10,748 nt of DNA, taken from Hyella sp964606015 (GTDB taxonomy: Bacteria; Cyanobacteriota; Cyanobacteriia; Cyanobacteriales; Xenococcaceae). Every line of letters starts with the position of its first letter. Position 1 is the stretch's first letter. Both the position numbers and the translations under genes were made by a program. This document shows, piece by piece, positions 1 through 5,612 of the stretch. Where the stretch lies: assembly GCA_964606015.1 (NCBI GenBank), contig CAZSEZ010000137.1:1-10748 (forward strand), in the 5' to 3' direction. Below the pieces are notes generated by a model. The model did not search any database and had not been told where the DNA came from. It saw only the letters and a program-made list of their open reading frames with translations.

Positions 1-420
1 TTCCATTCCCCTTCCGTGGTTGTAAAATGCTGCTATGGGACTGTTCTCCAAACTGATTCTTTCAGTGTAACTACAAGTTCTAACCTGATCCAACTACAAT
101 ACTCAAGACTTGTGTTGGAAGCTACAGCTCGCTGGATATACCGAAAAAGCTACTCTGGAATTTGCTCTATACTCATGGTTCTCACAAAAATATTATAGAT
201 AGATTTGGTATAAAAGAAAGTTTATTCAATTATGTTCAACTTGATTGCAAGACCTATCTACACAAATAATGAACTTTAGATTTTCGCTAATACCTAGTTG
301 ATATACCCAGGTTAATGTACCGAGTTAACAGAATATTTAGCAAATACAAGCAAATATGATGCTAAGGTACTTCACGCTGCATTAAGTTCAGCTTTTGGAG
401 TATACACTAGGAAAAGTTTT
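1..420. other. Leader region without a supported gene
   Basis: All six frames were considered and no convincing gene was found. The longest ATG frame (16-198, 60 residues) matches nothing I know and has no ribosome-binding site. A second short stretch near 100-200 reads LAGYTEKATLEFALY in another frame and looks protein-like, but it has no start and is closed by stops, so at most it is a relic. The frame of the downstream ligase-like gene is open from 316 (after a TAA at 313-315) but has no usual start codon before TTG 421. An A/T-rich element TATAAA near 210 could be part of a promoter, without a convincing partner hexamer. Confidence 0.4.
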
Positions 421-510
421 TTGCAAAAAGCAATTATACCTGGGGTAACTCAAGAGAATGATAACTTAGGAATAAAGCTCCTGGGAAAATTAAGGATTCT
501 TTTAATAAAA

Positions 511-1755
511 ATGGATTTACTTGAGTATCAAGCTAAAAAGCTATTTCACCAGATAGGAATTCCGGTATTGCCCTCAGAGATTATTGTTGAACCAAGAGCT
601 TTAAAGCAGCTACAAATTCCCTATCCTGTTGTTCTAAAATCACAAGTTCGAGTAGGAGGTAGAGGAAAAGCTGGAGGTATCAAATTTGTTGGTAATACTA
701 TTGATGCGATCGCAGCAGCTCGTAATATTTTTAATTTATCAATTCTTGGGGAATATCCGAAAGTTATCTTGGCAGAAGCTAGATATGACTGCCAGCAAGA
801 ACTATTTCTCAGCGTTGCGCTTGACTATGAATTACAATGCCCGATTATATTTGGCTCTAGCTGTGGTGGAATAGACACCGACCTACTCAAAGAAAACCTG
901 AAACAAGAGATAGTGACAGGAGAGTTTTCTCCTTATATAGCGAGAAGCTTAGCCGTTAAAATGGGTCTGAGAGGAGAGCTAATGCTCCGAGTTAGTGAGA
1001 TCATTAGCAAGATGTATCGTCTATTTGAGAGTCGCAATCTAGAATTGATTGAAATCAATCCTTTGGCTGTAGATGGTGCAAAAAGATTAATGGCTTTGGA
1101 CGGTAAGATTAAGCTTAACGATCGCACTATTTCAAGATATCCTGACATCGAATTATTAGTAATAGCAGAAAATAGTTATCATCAAGCTTCAGTATCAAAA
1201 ATAAATATCGAAGCTCACAAGGATCATGATGAATCGATTCGTTGGCTCAATTGGCAGAATAGTAGAAATAAAGGAAAAATTGCAATCATCGGCAGTGAAG
1301 AAAATTCTGCTTTAGTCTGCTGGGATATAATCAAGCAAGAAAAAGGAAAACCCTCGTTAGGTCTTGTTTTAGAACCAACTATTTGGAACACAGTAGTAGG
1401 AAACCAAACAACACTGTTAGCTCAAAAATTGCGAGAAGTACTAGCTTCTTTGCAAGAGCGAAAGATCGAAATAGTGCTGTTTAATTTATGGGTAGAGGAG
1501 ATTAATATAACTCGCTTGGGTCAATTTCTGTACGATTGGTGTCAGATTACACCACAGATACCCACTCTTGGCTTAGTAAATTCAGATAAGGCTATTCCTT
1601 TTAATGTTTTTCCTCCTCCAATTAAGTTCGTTTTGCGTGTTTCAAGTAATGAAATAGCTGAGTATCGAGAGAAATTTGCTCATGCACAAATTTTTTGGAC
1701 TAATGATTTAACTGAGGCTATAAATTTAACAATATCTTTAAGCAATACAAAATAA
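511..1755 (+). CDS. Succinyl-CoA synthetase beta-subunit-like ATP-grasp protein, divergent
   Basis: In a normal enzyme this subunit binds ATP-Mg and, with the alpha subunit, interconverts succinate, CoA and ATP with succinyl-CoA, ADP and phosphate. From ATG 511 the protein has 414 residues; the family is usually about 390. It opens with the family signature MDLLEYQAKKLF. The nucleotide-binding lysine (K43), the loop GGRGKAGG (49-56), and the Mg ligands in EINPL (N183) and LDGK (D197) are kept, so the ATP-grasp half looks intact. The C-terminal half is poor: the glycine-rich NGAGLAM loop is GSEENSALV (261-269), and the NIFGGI-RCD motif facing the phosphohistidine is NLWVEEINITR (325-335). The frame is open upstream, and TTG 421 would add 30 residues with AGGA 8 bases before it; I prefer 511 by homology (weaker AAGGA at 492-496, 14 bases away). 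It lies 62 bases before an alpha-like partner. Name fairly sure, activity doubtful. Confidence 0.8.
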   Translation: MDLLEYQAKKLFHQIGIPVLPSEIIVEPRALKQLQIPYPVVLKSQVRVGGRGKAGGIKFVGNTIDAIAAARNIFNLSILGEYPKVILAEARYDCQQELFLSVALDYELQCPIIFGSSCGGIDTDLLKENLKQEIVTGEFSPYIARSLAVKMGLRGELMLRVSEIISKMYRLFESRNLELIEINPLAVDGAKRLMALDGKIKLNDRTISRYPDIELLVIAENSYHQASVSKINIEAHKDHDESIRWLNWQNSRNKGKIAIIGSEENSALVCWDIIKQEKGKPSLGLVLEPTIWNTVVGNQTTLLAQKLREVLASLQERKIEIVLFNLWVEEINITRLGQFLYDWCQITPQIPTLGLVNSDKAIPFNVFPPPIKFVLRVSSNEIAEYREKFAHAQIFWTNDLTEAINLTISLSNTK

Positions 1756-1791
1756 ATGAGCTAAAGTTAGGGATTCTAGATACAAGAAGGT

Positions 1792-1797
1792 AAGGAG
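1792..1797 (+). promoter_or_regulatory. Shine-Dalgarno AAGGAG, misplaced for the next gene
   Basis: AAGGAG is the best ribosome-binding site ahead of the alpha-like gene, but it lies 20 bases before that gene's ATG at 1818. It is ideally spaced (9 bases) for an out-of-frame ATG at 1807, which opens a 38-codon frame ending with TAA at 1921-1923. Either initiation at 1818 uses a long spacer, or a short overlapping leader peptide is made, or there is a sequence error near the start. Confidence 0.4.
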
Positions 1798-1817
1798 TAC
1801 TTGGTAATGGTATCAAA

Positions 1818-2942
1818 ATGGATTCTGAGAACGGTCATCCTCGTAATTCTGAGAAATATTTCTGGGATTTTACGCAATTTGTCTACCAATCAGCGTCATC
1901 AGATTCTTCAATTTCTGAAGTAACTAGTTCTGCCTCAACTCCTGTCGTGGTAGTTCGGCCTATGCTAGATTCCGAGCTTAAAGTTTTTCCGAATGAGCCT
2001 ATTTCCTTGATATCACGTAAATCCCATTGCGAACCATTCTCTAAACTCATGAATTGGCAATTAGATCGCCCGACAATTATCCAAGGAAAAGTTTCTAGCT
2101 TCTTGGCACACCATTTGGAGCAGATGCTTACTTCTGGGACGAAAATAGTTGCCTCAGTTTGTCCTTGGCCTGGGGAGAATATTAGTTCTATTCCTAAATT
2201 TGATTTAGTTGCTGATGTCGTGACTACTATAGGTAAGATTAAGACCTCTATCATCTGTGTTAGCCCAGAACAAGTTCTAGACGCTGGGTTAGAAGCTATA
2301 GATTCTGGAGTTGAACAAATCATTATCATTACACCAAATGTTCCACCCCTTGATATGATTCGCCTCTTGAGAGTCGCGCGTACCCATCGAGTTTTGGTCT
2401 TGGGCTCTGGTAGTTCTGGACTAATTTATCCTGATGGTTTGACCTTGGGTATCTGGCAACAAGATTATTTTCGTCGTGGGACTATTGGCATCATTGGTTA
2501 TGATCCTGTTCTAATTTATGAAACTGCTTGGGCTTTGAATCAGTCACAAATGGGACAATCTTGGGTTGTGTCCCTAGGAACAGACAAAATTAGAGCTTCT
2601 AATGCTAAGCAATGGTTAGATGTTCTAGAACAAGATAGTTCAACAGAAGCAATTGTTTTGGTTCAACCTGCACAAGATATTGATTCAGATGCTGTACAAT
2701 TTATGGCTCAATCTGTGAACAAGCCAGTTGTTTGCTATCTGGTTGGTTCTCAGGCTCCTTTGGATCGAGTTTATCGTAAGGGTACTGATATCTTGAATAA
2801 TCATCTTTCTCAATCGATCCCTGCGACTAACTACTGTAAAGATGCGATCGCAAGTATTCAAAAATCAGGACTCTCTCTAGCAACTAAACCTAGTCAGATT
2901 CCTGGTTTGATTCAACGGCATAGTCAAATTCTCGTCTCTTAA
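1818..2942 (+). CDS. Succinyl-CoA synthetase alpha-subunit-like CoA-binding protein, active site degenerate
   Basis: The 374-residue protein aligns with SucD-type subunits (about 290 residues) from residue ~78 (MNWQLDRPTIIQG) onward, after a 77-residue Ser-rich N-terminal extension with no known domain. The fold markers match: AIDSGVEQIIIIT (160-172), the PxxPLDM region (174-180), STEAIVL (275-281), NKPVVCYLVGSQAP (301-314). The functional motifs do not. The Rossmann TGSQGTFH loop is VSSFLAHH (92-99), GPNCPG is GSGSSG (196-201), SRSGTL is GYDPVL (227-232), GGDP is GTDK (254-257), and the GHAGA phosphohistidine segment is RKGTD (320-324), putting Lys321 where histidine should be. A phospho-enzyme relay is therefore not expected, and CoA binding is uncertain. 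It follows the beta-like gene at 62 bases and is probably co-transcribed. In-frame ATG 2049 would remove the extension but lacks a ribosome-binding site. Family placement is firm; function is unknown. Confidence 0.75.
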   Translation: MDSENGHPRNSEKYFWDFTQFVYQSASSDSSISEVTSSASTPVVVVRPMLDSELKVFPNEPISLISRKSHCEPFSKLMNWQLDRPTIIQGKVSSFLAHHLEQMLTSGTKIVASVCPWPGENISSIPKFDLVADVVTTIGKIKTSIICVSPEQVLDAGLEAIDSGVEQIIIITPNVPPLDMIRLLRVARTHRVLVLGSGSSGLIYPDGLTLGIWQQDYFRRGTIGIIGYDPVLIYETAWALNQSQMGQSWVVSLGTDKIRASNAKQWLDVLEQDSSTEAIVLVQPAQDIDSDAVQFMAQSVNKPVVCYLVGSQAPLDRVYRKGTDILNNHLSQSIPATNYCKDAIASIQKSGLSLATKPSQIPGLIQRHSQILVS

Positions 2943-2982
2943 TCATGGGAGTTTAGAAGTTTGAAGATCGGGAGTCGAAAGA

Positions 2983-3855
2983 TTAGGAAATAGTATCGTG
3001 AAAACGCTGGTAGTCGATGTAATAATTTCCGCGATCGCTCTTATGGAGAATATCAGCAAACCGAGCTGACCAAATCAAATCTCTGATGTCGTAGGTATAC
3101 CGAGCATGAATTTTTGAGACAAAGGTTTCATCTAAACCAGTAAGAATTACGAGAATTCTCGCTTCACAACGAGCTAACTCTTGAGGGGTTTTACCCCATA
3201 AAGGGCTATCTTGATCGATTGGGTGCATGACTAGCCAACTCATCGCAAAACTAGGAGACTCTGAGCGGATTAATGGCAGGTCGTGGAGGCGTCTTAGTTC
3301 GATACCTTCTGGACTTACCTCATTAACCAAAAAACTAACCTGGATTCTTGCTTCAATAATGCGATTGTCTCTTTGATTAGCCACGCGAAACATCAAAGTT
3401 GGTACTTCGTTAAAAGGATAGACTACTGCTACTTTGCTAAATAGTACTCTGGCTCTGGGTTGAGCAAAGCGTGCATACATCAGACCAGTTGCCATGGCCA
3501 CTAATAACATTCCTACTAAGACTTCGATCGTAACCACGAGCTGGGTATAAACTGTTTGGGGATACATCGCCCCGTAGCCAATCGTAGAGAGTGTTTGTAC
3601 GCTAAAGAAAAAAGCATCGCTGAAGGAGTTGGGATCAGTATTGGCAATTCCTCCATTAGTGGTGAGATAAACTATCGCAAAAACAACATTGATCCCCAGA
3701 TAAAAAAATCCAAAGAGTACGAGAAACTGCCACCAATTAAGCACCAGTAACCAATGATAAAGATCGCTGACAGGATGATCTAGATGCTTGAGATATTCGC
3801 GTTTGATTGCGGCAATTTTGGCTTTAATGACTTTGTTCTGCCTGGATTTTCTCAT
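2983..3855 (-). CDS. Inward-rectifier potassium channel, KirBac type
   Basis: This is a tetrameric inner-membrane K+ channel subunit of the Kir family. The 290-residue protein (KirBac1.1 is about 330) shows the full plan. A basic N-terminus leads to an amphipathic slide-helix segment ending near residue 40. The first membrane helix is at about 43-65. The pore helix FSDAFFFSVQTLS (78-90) leads into the selectivity filter TIGYG (91-95). The second membrane helix is at about 104-128 with Glu111. The typical ARFAQPRARVLFS junction (128-140) precedes a cytoplasmic beta-sandwich with RVANQR (157-162) and, near the end, FVSKIHARYTYDIRDLIW (245-262). There is no truncation or missing pore residue. 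The gene converges on the ligase-like pair with a 40-base gap and has no clear Shine-Dalgarno; the start follows the Kir-like N-terminus. A HIP1 site lies 7 bases upstream of the start codon. Its stimulus (lipid, voltage, ligand) cannot be read from sequence. Confidence 0.93.
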   Translation of the reverse strand: MRKSRQNKVIKAKIAAIKREYLKHLDHPVSDLYHWLLVLNWWQFLVLFGFFYLGINVVFAIVYLTTNGGIANTDPNSFSDAFFFSVQTLSTIGYGAMYPQTVYTQLVVTIEVLVGMLLVAMATGLMYARFAQPRARVLFSKVAVVYPFNEVPTLMFRVANQRDNRIIEARIQVSFLVNEVSPEGIELRRLHDLPLIRSESPSFAMSWLVMHPIDQDSPLWGKTPQELARCEARILVILTGLDETFVSKIHARYTYDIRDLIWSARFADILHKSDRGNYYIDYQRFHDTIS

Positions 3856-3886
3856 GTTTTAGCGATCGCTGAATGAAGTTAATTGT

Positions 3887-3914
3887 TAAATACTGATTGG
3901 GGATGTCTCAACAA
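3887..3914 (-). promoter_or_regulatory. Candidate promoter of the Kir channel gene
   Basis: On the - strand, TTGTTG (3909-3914) and TATTTA (3887-3892) are 16 bases apart, an acceptable sigma-70-type arrangement about 30 bases before the channel's start. Matches to consensus are only partial, and A/T-rich spacers give such pairs by chance. Confidence 0.3.
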
Positions 3915-3916
3915 TT

Positions 3917-3934
3917 TTAAGAACATTAAGAACA
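3917..3934. repeat. Tandem exact 9-mer TTAAGAACA x2
   Basis: TTAAGAACA occurs twice head to tail with no spacer (3917-3925 and 3926-3934). It lies directly upstream of the candidate -35 of the Kir channel gene, where an activator would bind. The 9-base period does not fit the 11-base spacing of the cyanobacterial Pho box. It could be a regulator site or a small replication-slippage duplication. Confidence 0.4.
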
Positions 3935-4205
3935 ACCAAGTAGGTCAATCTAAAGGATATATTAGCGATGACAAAACAGCTACTTTAGGTATTATGCATG
4001 CGGTAATTGTCCTTGACTAGTAGAGACTTGATCTCATCCTTTTGTTTTAAGCTTTTAAAGATAACGATTAGGATTAACATTCAGCGACGAAAGCTAACTT
4101 AATCAAGCTTTATTCCGCTATGTGCTGTGAGTCGTTAGGGTTATTATCCTGTAGGTACATTATGTCTATGAGCCAGAACCTCGCATTAGGAAAAACTCTA
4201 TTAGG

Positions 4206-4652
4206 ATGAAAATCATCAAAGCCCAGTACTCAGATCTTGATTTAGTAGCTACTCTCTTCGATGAATATCGCGTGTTTTATAGGATGGATAGTGATCTGAG
4301 TAAGGCCAAAGGATTCATCTCTGAACGATTAGAGCAGAATGATTCAGTAATTTTCTATGCTATTGATCAAAGTCTGCCAATTGGATTTGTTCAGATGTAT
4401 CCCTCTTTTTCATCTGTTGCAATGCAGAGGATCTACATACTAAATGATCTATTTGTTGTGGCTAATTCTCGTAATAAAGGGGTGGCTACTCTTTTGCTGG
4501 CAGCTTCGGAAGAGTATGCTCTTCAAAATGGAGCATTGCGACTAGCCTTGGCAACTGAAGTGATTAATGTGCAAGCGCAAAAGCTTTATGAAAAGAATGG
4601 ATGGCAAAAAAATGATGCTTTCATTCACTACAATAAAGTCATTGTGATATGA
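4206..4652 (+). CDS. GNAT-family N-acetyltransferase
   Basis: The 148-residue protein is a single GNAT domain, which transfers an acetyl group from acetyl-CoA to an amine. The N-terminal helix pattern YSDLDLVATLFDEYRVFY (8-25) is typical of one common stand-alone bacterial subgroup. The acetyl-CoA pyrophosphate loop is SRNKGVATLLL (88-98), fitting R-x-x-G-x-A with Ala where many members have Gly. The motif B region NVQAQKLYEKNGWQ (121-134) includes the usual late tyrosine (Y128). The substrate cannot be predicted. AGGA at 4188-4191 lies 14 bases before ATG, so the ribosome-binding site is weakly placed. The TGA stop overlaps an ATG of the next frame (ATGA at 4649-4652), indicating possible translational coupling. 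It is cytoplasmic, with no signal or membrane segment. Confidence 0.88.
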   Translation: MKIIKAQYSDLDLVATLFDEYRVFYRMDSDLSKAKGFISERLEQNDSVIFYAIDQSLPIGFVQMYPSFSSVAMQRIYILNDLFVVANSRNKGVATLLLAASEEYALQNGALRLALATEVINVQAQKLYEKNGWQKNDAFIHYNKVIVI

Positions 4653-4714
4653 CCATCAATGCAACGAAATATAAGTCACTTATCTCATCTTTAAAAGCTA
4701 GGAGGGACATGTCG

Positions 4715-5011
4715 ATGAGTACTCATGAAAAAGTAGCCGTCGAAAATATTAATATCCCTGGACGTACATCAAACGTCAACGCCAGCAAGTATCACGAAAT
4801 GAAATCGGCATTTCTAAAAGTTCTACCAAATGAGGCTCCTGGTCTAACGCAAAAGGAAATCCTAGAGCAAGTTAAAAGTTATTTGTCAGAAAATATTTTT
4901 CCCCAAGGAAAAACTTCGGGCTGGTGGGCTAAAACGGTTCAGTTAGATTTAGAAGCAAAGGGTCTTGTTGTTAGAGAGAAGACCAAACCACTACGGTGGC
5001 ACAAACCATAA
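4715..5011 (+). CDS. Small winged-helix-like protein coupled to the GNAT gene
   Basis: From ATG 4715 this is a 98-residue basic protein. A strong AGGAGG at 4700-4705 sits 9 bases before this start. The alternative ATG 4649 overlaps the GNAT stop (ATGA), adds 22 residues and has no ribosome-binding site. The core reads as a compact helix-turn-helix with wing: a helix from KYHEMKSAFLKVLP (25-38), GLTQKEILEQVKSYL (43-57), a Trp-containing recognition-like helix SGWWAKTVQLDLEAKGLVV (68-86), and a basic tail REKTKPLRWHKP (87-98). The pattern resembles a small uncharacterised family I remember as DUF6958, but I am not certain of the number. DNA binding is inferred from shape only. It may simply be co-expressed with the acetyltransferase. 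No membrane or secretion signal is seen. Confidence 0.72.
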   Translation: MSTHEKVAVENINIPGRTSNVNASKYHEMKSAFLKVLPNEAPGLTQKEILEQVKSYLSENIFPQGKTSGWWAKTVQLDLEAKGLVVREKTKPLRWHKP

Positions 5012-5036
5012 CGTAAACAAATCAGTTTTAGAGTTT

Positions 5037-5074
5037 CAGACAGATGTCTGCCTAGCAACTAGGCTAGACGTTGT
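5037..5074 (+). terminator. Strong stem-loop after the GNAT/winged-helix pair
   Basis: GCCTAG-CAA-CTAGGC (5050-5064) is a perfect 6-bp stem with a 3-base loop. It is extended by GTCT/AGAC across a one-base bulge, then by ACA/TGT across an internal loop. An alternative small hairpin CAGACA-GA-TGTCTG (5037-5050) overlaps its left arm. It starts 25 bases after the stop codon. There is no clean U run behind it, so intrinsic termination is plausible but not proven; a 3'-end stabilising hairpin is the alternative. Confidence 0.45.
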
Positions 5075-5158
5075 TATGCTACGAATTATTCTGCTAATTT
5101 TATGGTTTGGTTTGGATTAATAAGACCTTTCTAAATCAATGCTCAATTACCAACAGCT

Positions 5159-5440
5159 ATGTCTGAAGTTACTCTAATCGGCTATATTGTGGTTCCGCTA
5201 TCAGACCTTGATGCAGTTATGACTGAGTTGCCAACTCACATTCGATTGACCCGTGATGAACCAGGTTGTATTGAGTTCCATGTAACTTGTGATAAAAGTA
5301 GGCCAACAATTTATCATGTTTCCGAAAGATTTGATTCGCCTGAAGCATTTTCAAAACACCAAGATCGTGTTCGTACGTCGAAATGGGGCGATATTACTAC
5401 TAATGTTGAGCGGCACTACACTATCACTGGAATTGACTAA
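5159..5440 (+). CDS. ABM-domain (YgiN-like) small monooxygenase-fold protein
   Basis: The 93-residue protein is a single antibiotic-biosynthesis-monooxygenase domain, a dimeric ferredoxin-like fold found in cofactor-free quinol oxygenases and in proteins of unknown role. The family core is clear: an opening beta strand with V3-V11, the TRDEPGCIEFHV strand-turn (31-42), and the SERFDSPEAFSKHQ segment (55-68) before a helix. Length is normal. No Shine-Dalgarno is visible before ATG 5159; the start is supported by the domain beginning immediately after it. The gene stands alone between a hairpin and the convergent FAD gene, so context gives no substrate. Soluble, cytoplasmic. Family placement is good; reaction unknown. 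Confidence 0.85.
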   Translation: MSEVTLIGYIVVPLSDLDAVMTELPTHIRLTRDEPGCIEFHVTCDKSRPTIYHVSERFDSPEAFSKHQDRVRTSKWGDITTNVERHYTITGID

Positions 5441-5471
5441 AGTTAATTAATTGTTCCTGGTACTTACAGTT

Positions 5472-5540
5472 GGTAGATAGTAATCTACTGAGGCTGACTG
5501 AGGATACCGAGTACTTTTAAAGTATCAGATAATTTTTTCG
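5472..5540. terminator. Hairpins between convergent genes, possible terminator
   Basis: GTAGAT-AGTA-ATCTAC (5473-5488) is a perfect 6-bp stem with a 4-base loop. Further right, TACTTT-T-AAAGTA (5512-5524) lies inside a GATAC/GTATC repeat (5503-5507, 5522-5526). Six T residues follow at 5533-5538. On the + strand this resembles a weak intrinsic terminator for the ABM gene. The first hairpin could also serve the FAD gene from the other side. Confidence 0.4.
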
Positions 5541-5612
5541 TTGCTGTTTGAGGATTTGTGGCTTGATATTTTGACTCATAGTTCAAAAGATTTAGGTTCT
5601 GGGTTAAGCAAA

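Larger units (their letters stand above)
3856..4205. other. Divergent spacer between Kir channel and GNAT genes
   Basis: This 350-base A/T-rich spacer separates two divergently read genes and should hold both promoters. It contains a HIP1 octamer at 3862-3869, the tandem 9-mer and the candidate channel promoter. No frame of meaningful length, tRNA or repeat-rich structure is visible. The GNAT promoter was not identified. Confidence 0.5.

Noticed and set aside
1883..2329. 148-residue open frame on the - strand
   Set aside because: It lies wholly inside the alpha-like gene, matches no family, and the + frame carries clear homology.
3917..3934. Pho box upstream of the Kir gene
   Set aside because: The cyanobacterial Pho box has CTTAACCT-like units with an 11-base period; here the period is 9 and the core differs.
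4206..5011. GNAT toxin-antitoxin module
   Set aside because: Known GNAT toxins pair with an upstream ribbon-helix-helix antitoxin. Here the partner is downstream and winged-helix-like, and the GNAT resembles ordinary stand-alone enzymes.
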